From Gallionellaceae bacterium (GTDB lineage: Bacteria; Pseudomonadota; Gammaproteobacteria; Burkholderiales; Thiobacillaceae), in contig JAQTLU010000003.1 of the NCBI GenBank assembly GCA_028714735.1, forward strand, positions 186,001-250,000: 64,000 nucleotides of DNA. Direction: 5' to 3'. Shown in pieces: positions 36,369 to 46,928 of the stretch (within the stretch, counting starts at the first letter, position 1; each line of letters starts with the position of its first letter). The notes beneath the pieces are model-generated. The model was not told the origin of the DNA and did not search any database. It saw only the letters and a list, made by a program, of their open reading frames with translations. Both the position numbers and the translations under genes were made by a program.

Positions 36369-37152
36369 TCTGCGCCTGGCGACCGCCGCGGTCCTGATCG
36401 CGGCCTTCCTGTCGGCTCTGTTCTTCGCCCCGGCGCCGGTCTGGTTCGCCTTCGTCACCCTGTTTCTCACCGCCGGCGCCTGGGAGTGGGCGGGACTGTT
36501 CAAGCTGCCGCCCCGTGCCCGCGCCGCCTACGCGGTGCTCACCCTGGCTCTTTCCGCGCTGCTGGCCAGTGCCGATATCGCCGGGCTGGCCGTTGCCTAC
36601 TGGCCGTCGCTGCTCATCTGGGTCGCCCTGGTACCGATCTGGCTCTGGCGCGGCTGGCCGCTGCCCCCGGCCGCATGGGGCCTGCTGCTCGGCTGGCTGC
36701 TGCTGATGCCCACCCTGCTCGCCCTGCTCCACCTGCGCGCCGAATCGCCCTGGCTGTTGCTGATCGTGGCCGCCATCGCCATCGTCGCCGACACGGCCGC
36801 CTACTTCGCCGGTCGCCGCTTCGGCAGGCACAAGCTGGCCCCGACCATCAGCCCGGGCAAGACCCGCGAGGGCGCCCTGGGCGGCGCCGTCGCCGTCGTC
36901 GCTTATGCCGCCATCGTCGCCCGGGCCGGCGGCCATGCCTTGAACATCACCCTGCTGGCGGCCTTCCTGGCCCTGTTCGTGCTGAGCGTGCTGGGCGACC
37001 TGTTCGAATCCTGGCTCAAGCGTCGCGCCGGCGTGAAGGACAGCGGCAACCTGCTGCCCGGACACGGCGGCGTGCTCGACCGCATCGACAGCCAGCTGGC
37101 CGTGCTGCCCGTGGCCGCCCTGCTCTGGATAGTGCTCGGAGCCTCTGGATGA
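36346..37152 (+). CDS. cdsA: Phosphatidate cytidylyltransferase
   Basis: A 268-aa membrane enzyme making CDP-diacylglycerol for phospholipids. About eight hydrophobic helices are followed by the CdsA signature ([36 protein letters not shown], read from 36988 on). I take the GTG at 36346, which overlaps the uppS end and sits a few codons before the first membrane helix; upstream sequence in this frame is the uppS shadow. The last residues and stop (SG-TGA) lie in the left arm of the 370-bp palindromic element, so the original C-terminus may have been changed. Confidence 0.92.
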   Translation: MNNWSNLSLRLATAAVLIAAFLSALFFAPAPVWFAFVTLFLTAGAWEWAGLFKLPPRARAAYAVLTLALSALLASADIAGLAVAYWPSLLIWVALVPIWLWRGWPLPPAAWGLLLGWLLLMPTLLALLHLRAESPWLLLIVAAIAIVADTAAYFAGRRFGRHKLAPTISPGKTREGALGGAVAVVAYAAIVARAGGHALNITLLAAFLALFVLSVLGDLFESWLKRRAGVKDSGNLLPGHGGVLDRIDSQLAVLPVAALLWIVLGASG

Positions 37153-37507
37153 ATCCAGCACGGAGCGCGTTGTCGCGAGAAGCGTCTGGATGCAAGGCGC
37201 GTGGCGCTGCCCATAGCTCGGTCTATGGGCAAGCCGCGCAACGCCGCAGACGGGCGCTTCCCGTGACACCCCTCCGGGACGGGGCTTCGCGGGCGGTCTG
37301 CGGCGTTGCGGATGCGCATGAACGGCCATCGCAAGGAAAACGCGATAGCGAATGCGCATCACTGCCGCATCCTCCCTGTGCCGTTTCCTTGGCACGGCCG
37401 TTCGGATGCGGCCTTGCAAATGGAATGACCATTGCCCACGCGCCGCGCCTTGCATCCCATCCCGCAAAGCCCACGTCGCGCCCGCGATGGATTCATTCAG
37501 AGGCTCC
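37138..37507. repeat. 370-bp nested inverted-repeat element between cdsA and dxr
   Basis: This holds the gene-free stretch 37153-37510. Outer 20-bp inverted repeats (37138-37157 and 37488-37507) match at 19 of 20. Inside lie a second pair, 14 bp perfect (37188-37201 and 37444-37457), and a third, 15 bp perfect (37237-37251 and 37296-37310). There are also local hairpins: CCCATAG/CTATGGG at 37211-37230, and GAACGGCC plus AAGGAAA (37320-37339) pairing with TTTCCTT plus GGCCGTTC (37384-37403). No protein is recognised in it. The left arm contains the cdsA stop and the right arm supplies AGAGG before the dxr ATG. It looks like a small mobile element or structured RNA. Confidence 0.8.
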
Positions 37508-37510
37508 CAA

Positions 37511-38680
37511 ATGACCCTGCATACCCTGACCATACTCGGCGCCACCGGCACCATCGGCGTGAATACCCTGGATGTGGTGGCCCGTCATCCCGACCGCTTC
37601 AAGGTCATCGCCCTGTCGGGCAATCACCAGATCGACAAGCTGGCCGAGCAATGCCGGCAATTCCGGCCCAAGTATGCCGTGGTGCTGGACGCGGAGCGGG
37701 CCGGCCAGTTGCAGCAGGCCCTGGCCGGGCTGGACATCGAGGTGCTGTACGGCATCGAGGCCCTGGAGATGGTCGCCAGCCTGCACGAGGTCGATTCCGT
37801 GATGGCCGCCATCGTCGGCGCCGCCGGCATGCGCCCGGCGCTGGCTGCCGCCCGCGCCGGCAAGCGGGTCCTCCTCGCCAACAAGGAAACCCTGGTCATG
37901 GCCGGGCAGTTCTTCATGGATGCCGTCGAGGCCGGCGGGGCGACCCTGCTGCCGATCGACAGCGAGCACAACGCGGTATTCCAGTCCATGCCGGAACCCT
38001 ACACCGGCGACATGGCCGGCCATGGCGTCCGCCGCATCCTGCTCACCGCCTCCGGCGGGCCGTTCCGCAACCGCGCCGTCGAGACCCTGGCCGCGGTCAC
38101 CCCCGAAGAGGCGGTGGCGCACCCGAACTGGGTCATGGGCCGCAAGATCTCGGTCGACTCCGCCACCATGATGAACAAGGGCCTGGAGGTGATCGAAGCG
38201 CATTGGCTGTTCAATGCCAGCCAGGAACAAATCGACGTGGTCGTGCATCCACAGAGCATCATCCACTCCATGGTCGAGTATCAGGACGGTTCCGTGCTGG
38301 CCCAGTTGTCCAACCCCGACATGCGTATCCCCATCGCCCATGCCCTGGCCTACCCCGAGCGGGTGGCGACCGGCGTATCCTGGCTCGACCTGGCCAGGAT
38401 AGGCCAGCTGACCTTCGAGGCCCCGGACACCCGCCGCTTCCCCTGTCTGCAACTGGCCTACGAGGCCTTGCGGGCGGGCGGCAGTTCGGCCGCGGTGCTG
38501 AACGCCGCCAACGAGATCGCCGTGGCGGCGTTCCTGGATCATCGCATCCCCTACCTGGCCATCCCGGCCACCCTGGCCCAGGTGCTCGACCGCCTGGGCG
38601 GCCGTCCGGCCGCCAGCCTGGATGACCTGGAAGCCATCGACGCCGAGGCCCGCGCCCTGGCCGGCGAACTGATCCAATGA
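37511..38680 (+). CDS. dxr: 1-deoxy-D-xylulose 5-phosphate reductoisomerase
   Basis: A 389-aa enzyme of the MEP isoprenoid pathway, NADPH-dependent. [16 protein letters not shown] is the dinucleotide-binding segment (often GSTGSIG). [27 protein letters not shown] (metal and substrate residues) and [14 protein letters not shown] are diagnostic. The reading frame is open from 37352 through the repeat element, but homology starts at the ATG at 37511, where AGAGG of the element's right arm lies 6 bases upstream. rseP overlaps the stop by 4 bp. It feeds the uppS product upstream in the operon. Confidence 0.96.
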   Translation: MTLHTLTILGATGTIGVNTLDVVARHPDRFKVIALSGNHQIDKLAEQCRQFRPKYAVVLDAERAGQLQQALAGLDIEVLYGIEALEMVASLHEVDSVMAAIVGAAGMRPALAAARAGKRVLLANKETLVMAGQFFMDAVEAGGATLLPIDSEHNAVFQSMPEPYTGDMAGHGVRRILLTASGGPFRNRAVETLAAVTPEEAVAHPNWVMGRKISVDSATMMNKGLEVIEAHWLFNASQEQIDVVVHPQSIIHSMVEYQDGSVLAQLSNPDMRIPIAHALAYPERVATGVSWLDLARIGQLTFEAPDTRRFPCLQLAYEALRAGGSSAAVLNAANEIAVAAFLDHRIPYLAIPATLAQVLDRLGGRPAASLDDLEAIDAEARALAGELIQ

Positions 38681-40029
38681 CCACCCTGCTCGCCTTCCTG
38701 CTTACCCTGGCCATCCTGGTGGTCTTCCACGAATACGGCCACTACGCCGTCGCCCGGCTGTGCGGGGTCAGGGTGCTGCGCTTCTCGGTCGGCTTCGGCC
38801 GGATCATCGCCAGCCGCCGGGACCGGAACGGCACCGAGTGGGCCTTGTCGGCCATCCCGCTGGGCGGCTACGTGAAGATGCTCGACGAGCGCGAGGGCGA
38901 GGTCGCGGCCGAGGACCTGCCGCTGACCTTCAACCGCAAGCCGGTGCTGCAGCGCATGGCCATCGTGGTGGCCGGACCGCTGGCCAACCTGGTCCTCGCC
39001 ATCCTGCTCTACTGGGGCCTGTTCGTGCATGGCATCGTCGTGCTGAAACCCATCGTGGCGGCGCCGGAGGCCAATACCCCGGCGGCCGTGGCCGGCATCG
39101 CCGACGGCGATACCGTCGTGTCGGTCGATGGCGAACCGGTGGCGGACTGGCAGGGGCTCCATTGGGAGATACTGAAGCGGGGGCTCCGCGACGGCCGGGT
39201 CAGCATGGAAACCCGTTCTCAGGAAGGCCACCTCGCCTCCCGGCAACTCGATCTCGCCGGCATCGATCTCGCCGACGTCGACGCCGACCCACTCGACAAG
39301 ATCGGCCTGAAACGCTTCCTGCCCGACTTTCCTGCCGTAATCGGCCAGACCCTGCCGGAAGGCCGGGCCGCGCAGGCCGGCCTGCGCGCCGCCGACCGTG
39401 TGCTGGCCATCGACGACCAGGCCATCGCCAACTGGGACGACATGGTCGCCATCGTCCGCGCCAGCCCGGAGCAGGCGCTGGGGTTCCTGGTCGAGCGGGC
39501 CGGCCAGCGCATCACGCTATCCATCACGCCCGCATCCGTGCCGGGCAAGGGGAACCGCATCGGCCAAATCGGCGCCACTCCGCAGGTCGATGAACAGCAA
39601 CTGGCGGGCTTGCGCGGCGAGGTCCGCTTCGGCCCGGCCGAGGCGATGAAGCGCGCCCTGTACCGGACCTGGGACCTGTCCACCTTCAGCCTGGAAATGC
39701 TCGGCCGCCTGGTGATCGGCCAGGCCTCGCTGAAAAACCTCTCCGGCCCGGTCACCATCGCCGATTATGCCGGCCGCTCCGCCGAGGCCGGCCCGGCTTC
39801 GTTCATCGCCTTCCTGGCCCTGATCAGCGTCAGCCTGGCGGTGCTCAACCTGCTGCCGATCCCGTTACTGGATGGGGGTCATTTGCTGTATTATTCCGCC
39901 GAATTTCTGACCGGCCGTCCGGTCCCGGATTCGGTCCAGGAACTCGGCCAGAAAATCGGCGCGGCGCTGCTCGCCACGCTGATGTTTTTTGCCCTGTTCA
40001 ACGACCTTCAACGTCTGTTCACTGGCTGA
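38677..40029 (+). CDS. rseP: RseP-type site-2 membrane metalloprotease
   Basis: A 450-aa intramembrane zinc protease that cleaves the anti-sigma factor in the sigma-E envelope stress response. The active site is HEYGH at residues 18-22 in the first helix, and the third ligand motif is [12 protein letters not shown] near the C-terminus. Two PDZ-like domains lie between (about 115-210 and 220-305). The start overlaps the dxr stop (ATGA). Next to bamA, it fits the outer-membrane assembly and surveillance block. Confidence 0.95.
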   Translation: MTTLLAFLLTLAILVVFHEYGHYAVARLCGVRVLRFSVGFGRIIASRRDRNGTEWALSAIPLGGYVKMLDEREGEVAAEDLPLTFNRKPVLQRMAIVVAGPLANLVLAILLYWGLFVHGIVVLKPIVAAPEANTPAAVAGIADGDTVVSVDGEPVADWQGLHWEILKRGLRDGRVSMETRSQEGHLASRQLDLAGIDLADVDADPLDKIGLKRFLPDFPAVIGQTLPEGRAAQAGLRAADRVLAIDDQAIANWDDMVAIVRASPEQALGFLVERAGQRITLSITPASVPGKGNRIGQIGATPQVDEQQLAGLRGEVRFGPAEAMKRALYRTWDLSTFSLEMLGRLVIGQASLKNLSGPVTIADYAGRSAEAGPASFIAFLALISVSLAVLNLLPIPLLDGGHLLYYSAEFLTGRPVPDSVQELGQKIGAALLATLMFFALFNDLQRLFTG

Positions 40030-40047
40030 ACGACCGTAGAGAGAAGA

Positions 40048-42387
40048 ATGACAAACACGCACAAGTTATCCGTCCTGGCCGCCGCGCTGCTGCTCTCCTT
40101 CCAGGCCTCGGCATTCGATTCTTTCCAGATCAAGGATATCCGCGTCGAAGGCATTCAGCGTACCGAGGCCGGCACCGTGTTCAGCTACCTGCCGGTCAAG
40201 GTCGGCGAAACCCTGACCCAGGAAGCCGCCACCAAGGCGATCCAGGCCTTGTATGCGACCGGTTTTTTCAAGGACGTACGGCTGGAGAACCTGGATGGCG
40301 TGCTGGTGGTGATGGTGGAAGAACGCCCTGCCATCGCCCAGATCGAGTTCACCGGCATGAAGGAACTGGGCAAGGATGAAATCCTGGCCGCGTTCAAGCA
40401 GCAGGGCCTGTCCGAAGGCCGCATCCTGGACAAATCGCTGCTCGACAAGGCGGAGCAGGAACTCAAGCGGCAATATTTCAACCGCGGCCTCTACTCCGTC
40501 CAGATCAAGACCCAGCTGACGCCGCTGGAGCGCAACCGCACCGCGATCACCTTCGATGTCTCGGAAGGCGAAGTCGCCAAGATACGTTCGATCAACATCG
40601 TCGGCGCCAAGGCCTTCAAGGAGAAGGACCTGACCGGCCTGTTCGACCTGCGCACGCCGGGCTGGCTGACCTGGTTCAACAAGAACGACCAGTATTCCAA
40701 GCAGAAGCTCTCGGCTGACCTGGAAACCCTGCGTTCGCATTATCTGAATCAGGGTTACCTGGAGTTCCGCATCGAATCCACCCAGGTCTCGATCACGCCG
40801 GACAAGAAGGATATCTACCTCACCATCAACATCCACGAAGGCGACAAATACACGGTCTCCGACATCAAGATGGCCGGCGACATGCCCATCCCTGAAACCG
40901 AGTTGATGCCGCTGGTCACGCTCAAGCCGGGCGATGCCTTCTCGCGGGAAAAGCTGAACGCCTCGATCAAGAGTATCGGCGACCGCCTGGGCAACGACGG
41001 CTACGCCTTCGCCAACGTCAATGCCGCACCGGAACTGGACAAGGACAAGAAGGTGGTCGGCTTCACCTTCCTGGTCGACCCGGGTCGCAAGGTCTACATC
41101 AACCGGATCAATATCGCCGGCAACAACAAGACCCAGGACAACGTCATCCGGCGCGAGATGCGCCAGATGGAAGGCGCCTGGTATGCCACCGACAAGATCA
41201 ACCGCTCGCGCGACCGGATCGACAAGCTGGGCTATTTCAAGGACGTCACGGTGGAAACGCCGGCGGTTCCGGGCGCCCCCGACCAGGTCGACCTCAACCT
41301 CAACGTCACCGAGCAATCGACCGGCAGCATGATGCTGGGCGCCGGTTTCTCCAGCACCGACGGTCTGGTGCTGTCCGGCGGGATCAAGCAGGACAACCTG
41401 TTCGGCACCGGCAACAGCCTGTCCCTGCAGATGAACGGCGGCAAGATCAACACCGTCTACGCCCTGTCGTATACCCAGCCCTATTTCACCCAGAACGGCG
41501 TCAGCCTGGGCTATGACTTGTATCGCCGCGATGTCGACACCACCAGTTCGAGTTCCGTGGTCGAGTACAGCACCTCGACGATCGGCGCCGGGGTCCGCCT
41601 CGCCGTCCCGATCAGCGAGTACGACGCCATCAACCTGGGCGCCGCGATCGAGCAATATTCCCTCGACCTCAATCCGAGCAGTACGGTCACGCCGCAATAC
41701 ATGACCGATTTCGCGACCAAGAACGGCGGCGATGCCACAGGCGTCACGGTCAACTCGCTGCGCCTGGAGGCCGGCTGGTCGCGCGACAGCCGGGACAGCT
41801 TCCTGTACCCGACCAAGGGCACGTTCCAGAAAGCCCACGCCGAACTGGGCACCCCGATCGGCGACCTGCAGTACTACAAGCTGTCCTACCAGTACACCTG
41901 GCTGCGGCCGATGTTCGGCAACATGACCCTGATGCTGAACGGCGAGGCCGGCTGGGGCGGCGGCATGGGCGGCCAGGAACTGCCGTTCTTCCGCAACTAC
42001 TATGCCGGCGGCATCGGATCGGTGCGCGGCTTCAAGAACGGCACCCTGGGACCCAAGCAGGAAACCACGACCAACGGCATCATCGCCATCGGTGGCGACA
42101 AGCGTCTGGTCGGCAATGCCGAACTGATGTTCCCCTTCCCGGGCTCCGGCAACGACCGTTCCCTGCGCATGAGCGTCTTCATGGATACCGGTGCCGTCTG
42201 GGGCCCCAACGACAAGGACGGTCTCTACAAGGACATCTCGTTCACTGACCTGCGCTATTCTGCCGGCCTGGCCGTGACCTGGATATCGCCCATGGGCCCG
42301 ATCAAGCTTTCCCTGGCAAAACCCCTGCGCAAGCTGGATAGCGATGAGGAAGAGATGTTCCAGTTCCAGATGGGCCAGATTTTTTAA
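40048..42387 (+). CDS. bamA: Outer membrane protein assembly factor BamA
   Basis: A 779-aa Omp85 protein that inserts beta-barrel proteins into the outer membrane. The signal peptide is LSVLAAALLLSFQASAF. Five POTRA domains (about 24-425) are followed by a 16-strand barrel. The conserved lid-loop motif is VRGF (GSVRGFKNGTLGP), and the protein ends in Phe (FQFQMGQIF), the typical C-terminal strand signal. It is placed between rseP and skp, as in most betaproteobacteria. Regulation probably follows the envelope stress response, but no sigma-E site was identified. Confidence 0.97.
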   Translation: MTNTHKLSVLAAALLLSFQASAFDSFQIKDIRVEGIQRTEAGTVFSYLPVKVGETLTQEAATKAIQALYATGFFKDVRLENLDGVLVVMVEERPAIAQIEFTGMKELGKDEILAAFKQQGLSEGRILDKSLLDKAEQELKRQYFNRGLYSVQIKTQLTPLERNRTAITFDVSEGEVAKIRSINIVGAKAFKEKDLTGLFDLRTPGWLTWFNKNDQYSKQKLSADLETLRSHYLNQGYLEFRIESTQVSITPDKKDIYLTINIHEGDKYTVSDIKMAGDMPIPETELMPLVTLKPGDAFSREKLNASIKSIGDRLGNDGYAFANVNAAPELDKDKKVVGFTFLVDPGRKVYINRINIAGNNKTQDNVIRREMRQMEGAWYATDKINRSRDRIDKLGYFKDVTVETPAVPGAPDQVDLNLNVTEQSTGSMMLGAGFSSTDGLVLSGGIKQDNLFGTGNSLSLQMNGGKINTVYALSYTQPYFTQNGVSLGYDLYRRDVDTTSSSSVVEYSTSTIGAGVRLAVPISEYDAINLGAAIEQYSLDLNPSSTVTPQYMTDFATKNGGDATGVTVNSLRLEAGWSRDSRDSFLYPTKGTFQKAHAELGTPIGDLQYYKLSYQYTWLRPMFGNMTLMLNGEAGWGGGMGGQELPFFRNYYAGGIGSVRGFKNGTLGPKQETTTNGIIAIGGDKRLVGNAELMFPFPGSGNDRSLRMSVFMDTGAVWGPNDKDGLYKDISFTDLRYSAGLAVTWISPMGPIKLSLAKPLRKLDSDEEEMFQFQMGQIF

Positions 42388-42396
42388 GGAGTTTTC

Positions 42397-42885
42397 ATGC
42401 GTACCCTGCTCGTTTCGATTTTCCTGCTGATCTCTTGTGGCGTGGCGTCTGCCGCCGAGTTGAAGATCGGTTTCGTCAATACCGAGCGCCTGTTCAGGGA
42501 TTCCACCATGGCGGTCAAGGCCCAGAAGAAACTGGAGCAGGAGTTCGCCCGGCGGGACCAGGATATCCAGAAAATGGTCAAGCAGGCGCGCGACATCCAG
42601 TCCTCGCTGGAAAAGGAAGGCCTGACCATGGCCGAGGCGGACAAGACCCGCAAGGAACGCGACCTGGCCAACCTGACGCGCGAAATCCAGCGTTCCCAGC
42701 GTGAATTCCGCGAGGACCTGAACCAGCGCAAGAACGAAGAGTTCAGCGCCATCCACGAGAAGGCGCGCAAGCTGATCCAGGATATCGCCGACCGGGAAAA
42801 ATTCGACCTGATCCTGGAAAACGTGGTCTATGCCAGTCCGCGCGTCGACATCACCGACCGGGTCATGAAGGCCCTGGAGCGCTGA
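42397..42885 (+). CDS. skp: Periplasmic chaperone Skp/OmpH
   Basis: A 162-aa chaperone with signal peptide [19 protein letters not shown], the beta core opening [15 protein letters not shown] and a long charged coiled coil (about 40-125), then the closing [18 protein letters not shown] trimer of such subunits carries unfolded outer-membrane proteins toward BamA. The ATG follows AAGGAG by 7 bases. It is 9 bp after bamA and 4 bp before lpxD, in one transcript. Confidence 0.93.
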   Translation: MRTLLVSIFLLISCGVASAAELKIGFVNTERLFRDSTMAVKAQKKLEQEFARRDQDIQKMVKQARDIQSSLEKEGLTMAEADKTRKERDLANLTREIQRSQREFREDLNQRKNEEFSAIHEKARKLIQDIADREKFDLILENVVYASPRVDITDRVMKALER

Positions 42886-42889
42886 ACCG

Positions 42890-43912
42890 GTGTCCTATTC
42901 GCTCGCCCAGCTCCAGAGCATCCTGGGCGGTGAGATTCGAGGCAACGGCGACAAACCACTTTGCGGCGTTGCCGCGCTGGCCGAAGCCGAGGCCGGACAG
43001 CTGAGTTTCGCAGTCGGTGCGAAGAATCTCGCGGCGGCGGCCGCCTGCCGTGCCGGCGGCCTGATCGTCAACCCCGCCCTGGCCGGGCAACTCGACCGGG
43101 ACCTGCTGGTGGTCGCCAATCCGCATGCCGCGTTCGCCCGTGCCGCTGCCCTGTTCCATCCCGAGCCACCGTTGCGAGCGGGCATCCACCCTGCCGCCGC
43201 GGTCGACCCGAGCGCATCGGTGGCCGCGGATGCCGAGGTCGGCGCCCATGCGGTGATCGGGGCGCGCAGCCGCATCGGGGCCGGCAGCCGCATCGGGGCC
43301 GGCTGCGTGGTGGGTGACGATGTCGAGATCGGCCGCGCTTGCCGCCTGTTCGGCAACGTGACCCTCTACCCGGGGTGCCGGCTCGGCGACCGCGTCACCC
43401 TGCACTCCGGAAGCGTGATCGGGTCGGACGGCTTCGGCCTGGCCTGGGAAGGCGATGCCTGGATCAAGGTGCCGCAGGTCGGCCGGGTCGTCATCGGCGA
43501 CGATGTCGAGATCGGCGCCAATACCACCGTCGATCGCGGCGCCCTGAACGACACCGTGATCGAAACCGGCGTCAAGATCGACAACCTGGTCCAGATCGCC
43601 CACAACTGCCATATCGGCGCCCATACCGCCATCGCCGGCTGCGCCGGCATCGCCGGCAGCGCCAGGATCGGCCAGCGCTGTCTGATCGGCGGCGCCGCCA
43701 TGATCGTCGGCCATATCGACATCTGCGACGGCGTCACCGTTTCCGGCGGCTCGTTCATCAGCAAATCGATCCGGCAGCCCGGCGTCTACACCTCGACCCA
43801 ACTCCAGATGCCGCACGAGGAATGGCTGAAGAATGCCGCCCAGTCGCGCCATCTCGCCGAAATGCGGGAGCGCATCCGCGCCCTGGAAAAGAAACTGCAA
43901 GACAAGGAATGA
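42890..43912 (+). CDS. lpxD: UDP-3-O-(3-hydroxyacyl)glucosamine N-acyltransferase
   Basis: A 340-aa third-step enzyme of lipid A synthesis. The N-terminal uridine-binding domain (about 1-100) precedes a left-handed beta-helix of hexapeptide repeats (about 105-300). The catalytic-type His lies in [14 protein letters not shown]-terminal coiled helix ([13 protein letters not shown]) is usual. GTG start 4 bp after skp. The stop overlaps an in-frame ATG of fabZ. Length matches E. coli LpxD (341). Confidence 0.95.
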   Translation: MSYSLAQLQSILGGEIRGNGDKPLCGVAALAEAEAGQLSFAVGAKNLAAAAACRAGGLIVNPALAGQLDRDLLVVANPHAAFARAAALFHPEPPLRAGIHPAAAVDPSASVAADAEVGAHAVIGARSRIGAGSRIGAGCVVGDDVEIGRACRLFGNVTLYPGCRLGDRVTLHSGSVIGSDGFGLAWEGDAWIKVPQVGRVVIGDDVEIGANTTVDRGALNDTVIETGVKIDNLVQIAHNCHIGAHTAIAGCAGIAGSARIGQRCLIGGAAMIVGHIDICDGVTVSGGSFISKSIRQPGVYTSTQLQMPHEEWLKNAAQSRHLAEMRERIRALEKKLQDKE

Positions 43913-43914
43913 CG

Positions 43915-44352
43915 ATGGAAATCACCGATATCATGCGGCACCTGCCGCACCGCTACCCCTTCCTGCTGGTCGATCGCGTACTCGAACTGGTGCCTGGCGA
44001 CCATGTCGTCGCGATCAAGAACGTGACCATCAACGAGCCCCATTTCCCGGGCCACTTCCCGCACCACCCGGTGATGCCGGGCGTGCTCATCATCGAGGCC
44101 CTGGCCCAGGCGGCCGGCCTGCTCGCCTTCCGTACCGCCGACAAGCCGGTGACCGAGAACTCGGTGATCTACTTCGTCGGCATCGACAACGCCCGCTTCA
44201 AGCGCCCGGTGGTGCCGGGCGACCAGTTGCGCCTGGAGGCCAAAATCACCAAGAACATGCGCGGCATCTGGAAATTCGCCGCCCGTGCGCTGGTGGACGG
44301 CCAACTGGCCTGCGAAGCCGACCTGATGTGCACCCTGCGCGACCTGGATTGA
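43915..44352 (+). CDS. fabZ: 3-hydroxyacyl-ACP dehydratase FabZ
   Basis: A 145-aa hot-dog-fold dehydratase. [14 protein letters not shown] opens the domain, and the catalytic His and Glu are in [23 protein letters not shown]. Competes with LpxA for hydroxyacyl-ACP, so its neighbours set the balance between phospholipid and lipid A. Two starts are possible: ATG 43909, overlapping the lpxD stop, and ATG 43915. I prefer 43915 because AAGGA ends 6 bases before it. Confidence 0.95.
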   Translation: MEITDIMRHLPHRYPFLLVDRVLELVPGDHVVAIKNVTINEPHFPGHFPHHPVMPGVLIIEALAQAAGLLAFRTADKPVTENSVIYFVGIDNARFKRPVVPGDQLRLEAKITKNMRGIWKFAARALVDGQLACEADLMCTLRDLD

Positions 44353-44362
44353 CCGGGAAGCC

Positions 44363-45133
44363 ATGATTCATCCCACCGCCATCGTCCATCCCGGCGCGCG
44401 CATCGGCGCCAACGTCGAGATCGGCCCCTACGCGATCATCGGCGAGCATGTCGAGATCGGCGACGACGGCCGGATCGGCCCGCATGCCGTGATCACCGGG
44501 CATACCCGGATCGGCCGCGGCAACCGCATCTTCCAGTTCGTCTCCCTGGGCGAGGAGCCGCAGGACAAGAAATATGCCGGCGAGCCGACCCGCCTGGAGA
44601 TCGGCGACTTCAACACCATCCGCGAGTTCTGCACCTTCAATGCCGGCACGGTCCAGGAGGCGGGCGTGACCCGGGTCGGCAGCCACAACTGGATCATGGC
44701 CTATGTCCATATCGCCCACGACTGCATAGTCGGCGACCACACCGTATTCGCCAACAACGCCACCCTGGCCGGCCACGTCGAGGTCGGCGACCATGCCATC
44801 CTGGGCGGCTTCACCGGCGTGCACCAGTTCTGCCGGGTCGGCGCCCACACGATGATCGGCATCGCCTCGGTCATCCGCCAGGACATCCCCCCCTTCCTGA
44901 CCATCGCCGGCAGCCCGGCGGCGCCATTCGGGATCAATTCGGAAGGCCTGAAGCGGCGCGGTTTCAGTGCCGATGCCCTGGCCGCGCTGAAGCGTGCCTA
45001 CAAGACCCTCTACCGTTCAGGCCTCGGCCTGGATGAGGCCCGCGCCGCCATCGCCAAAGAGGCGGAGACCACCCCAGAACTCCAGCCGCTGGCAGACTTC
45101 CTGGCCATTCCCGGGCGCGGGATCATTCGATAA
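44363..45133 (+). CDS. lpxA: UDP-N-acetylglucosamine acyltransferase
   Basis: A 256-aa first-step enzyme of lipid A synthesis: hexapeptide beta-helix from residue 3 ([19 protein letters not shown]), catalytic-type His in [14 protein letters not shown], the [11 protein letters not shown] block and a helical C-terminal domain with [22 protein letters not shown]. Length matches the family (262 in E. coli). It follows fabZ by 10 bp. A short stretch of pseudo-repeats separates it from lpxB. Confidence 0.96.
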   Translation: MIHPTAIVHPGARIGANVEIGPYAIIGEHVEIGDDGRIGPHAVITGHTRIGRGNRIFQFVSLGEEPQDKKYAGEPTRLEIGDFNTIREFCTFNAGTVQEAGVTRVGSHNWIMAYVHIAHDCIVGDHTVFANNATLAGHVEVGDHAILGGFTGVHQFCRVGAHTMIGIASVIRQDIPPFLTIAGSPAAPFGINSEGLKRRGFSADALAALKRAYKTLYRSGLGLDEARAAIAKEAETTPELQPLADFLAIPGRGIIR

Positions 45134-45152
45134 ATCCAGTTACGGGTGACCA

Positions 45153-46325
45153 GTGACGAGTGACCAAGGAACCTCGATCGGTTCATCGCGTCCGAGCGTC
45201 GGCATCGTCGCGGGCGAGGCCTCCGGCGACCTGCTCGGCAGCCTGCTGATCAAGTCGTTGCGCGAGCAGCATGACGAGCTGGATTTCCAGGGCATCGCCG
45301 GGGCCAAGATGCAGGCCCAGGGTGCCCGCAGCCTGTTTCCGATGGAGACCCTGTCGGTACGCGGCTATGTCGAGGCGCTGGCCAGCCTGCGCAAGATACT
45401 CGCCATCCGCCGCCGCCTGGCCGGGCAGTTGCTGAAGCAACGGCCCAGACTGTTCATCGGCATCGATGCCCCGGATTTCAACCTGGCCCTGGAAACCCGG
45501 CTGAAACGGGCCGGCATCCCCACCGTACATTTCATCAGCCCCTCCATCTGGGCCTGGCGCAAGGAGCGCATCCACAAGATCCGCAAGGCGGTATCCCACA
45601 TGCTGCTGATCTTCCCGTTCGAGGATGCGATCTACCGTGATGCCGGCATCCCCGCCACCTACGTCGGCCACCCGCTCGCCTATGCCCTGCCCGCCCAGCC
45701 GGACCGCAAGGCGTCCAGGGAAAAGCTCGGCCTCAACCCGGAGGCGACCTACCTCGCCCTGCTGCCGGGCAGCCGGCAAAGCGAGGTGCAGCAACTGGCC
45801 GTCCTGTTCCTGGAAACCGCCAAGCGCCTGCACGCAGAAAACCCGGCGCTGCGCTTCCTGGTCCCGCTGGCCACCCAGGAAACCCGGCGCCTGTTCGAGG
45901 ATGCCATCCACAGCCAGGGTGCCGCCGAGCTGCCGATACGCATCCTGTTCGGCCATTCCCACGACGCCCTCCAGGCCGCCGACGCCGCCATCGTGGCCTC
46001 GGGCACGGCGACGCTGGAAGCGGCCCTGCTAGGCTGCCCGCATGTCATCACCTACCGGGTGCCCTGGCTGACCTACAAGCTGATGATGAGCCGGGCCTAC
46101 CTGCCCTGGGTCGGCCTGCCCAACATCCTGGCCAACCGGGACGTGGTGCCGGAACTGATCCAGGACCAAGCCAAACCGGAACTGCTGGCGGCAGCGATCG
46201 ACCGACTGCTGAACGATGCCGACGCCCGCGCAACCATGCTCGACGCCTTCACCGGCATCCGCAACAGCCTGCGCCGCGACACGCCCCGCCTGATCAACAC
46301 GGCACTGGAGCCCTTTCTGCGATGA
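45153..46325 (+). CDS. lpxB: Lipid-A-disaccharide synthase
   Basis: A 390-aa GT-B glycosyltransferase joining two acylated glucosamines. [50 protein letters not shown] and LPGSRQSEV are diagnostic. The GTG start lies inside a short pseudo-repeat (GTGACCAGTGACGAGTGACC words), so the first 12 residues are poorly conserved and the true start could differ slightly. The stop overlaps rnhB (ATGA). Confidence 0.95.
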   Translation: MTSDQGTSIGSSRPSVGIVAGEASGDLLGSLLIKSLREQHDELDFQGIAGAKMQAQGARSLFPMETLSVRGYVEALASLRKILAIRRRLAGQLLKQRPRLFIGIDAPDFNLALETRLKRAGIPTVHFISPSIWAWRKERIHKIRKAVSHMLLIFPFEDAIYRDAGIPATYVGHPLAYALPAQPDRKASREKLGLNPEATYLALLPGSRQSEVQQLAVLFLETAKRLHAENPALRFLVPLATQETRRLFEDAIHSQGAAELPIRILFGHSHDALQAADAAIVASGTATLEAALLGCPHVITYRVPWLTYKLMMSRAYLPWVGLPNILANRDVVPELIQDQAKPELLAAAIDRLLNDADARATMLDAFTGIRNSLRRDTPRLINTALEPFLR

Positions 46326-46915
46326 AGTTGAGGTTGATCTGCGGCGTCGACGAGGCTGGTCGCGGCCCCCTGGCCGGCCCGGTGGTGGCAGCCGCGGTCA
46401 TCCTCGACCCCGCCCGCCCGATCAGCGGCCTGAAGGATTCCAAGAAACTGAGCGCGGCACAACGCGACCGCCTGGCCGACGAGATCCGCGAGAAGGCCCT
46501 GGCCTGGGCCATCGCCTCGGCGGACCTGGACGAGATCGCCCGGCTCAACATACTGCATGCCAGCCTGCTGGCCATGAAGCGGGCGGTGGAGTCGCTGCAG
46601 CCGGCCGCCGACGAGGCCTGGGTCGACGGCAATCGCTGTCCGGGCATTGCCATAACCTGCCGCGCCATCGTCAAGGGCGACGCCCTGGAACCGGCCATCT
46701 CCGCCGCCTCGATCCTGGCCAAGACGGCGCGCGATAAAGAAATGGCACGCCTGGCCGTTATACATCCCGAATATGGTTTTGATCGGCATTCAGGTTATCC
46801 TACGCCCGAACATCTGGCCGCACTGGAGAGGCATGGTCCGTCACCGGTACACAGGCTGACGTTCGGTCCGGTAAAGAAATGGCTGTCCGCACACGAAATA
46901 TTGGATCAGGAATGA
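46322..46915 (+). CDS. rnhB: Ribonuclease HII
   Basis: A 197-aa RNase HII removing ribonucleotides from RNA/DNA hybrids. [16 protein letters not shown] carries the first acidic pair (Asp10, Glu11); the other acidic residues are in AWVDGN (about 99-104) and in [15 protein letters not shown]. The GYPTPEHL segment is typical. Length and position after lpxB are standard. It ends the operon; 13 bp later motA begins, possibly on its own promoter. Confidence 0.95.
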   Translation: MKLRLICGVDEAGRGPLAGPVVAAAVILDPARPISGLKDSKKLSAAQRDRLADEIREKALAWAIASADLDEIARLNILHASLLAMKRAVESLQPAADEAWVDGNRCPGIAITCRAIVKGDALEPAISAASILAKTARDKEMARLAVIHPEYGFDRHSGYPTPEHLAALERHGPSPVHRLTFGPVKKWLSAHEILDQE

Positions 46916-46928
46916 GGAGTACAAGATC

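Noticed and set aside
40066-42756. 896-codon open frame antisense to bamA and skp.
   Set aside because: Same shadow effect; BamA and Skp are unmistakable on the plus strand.
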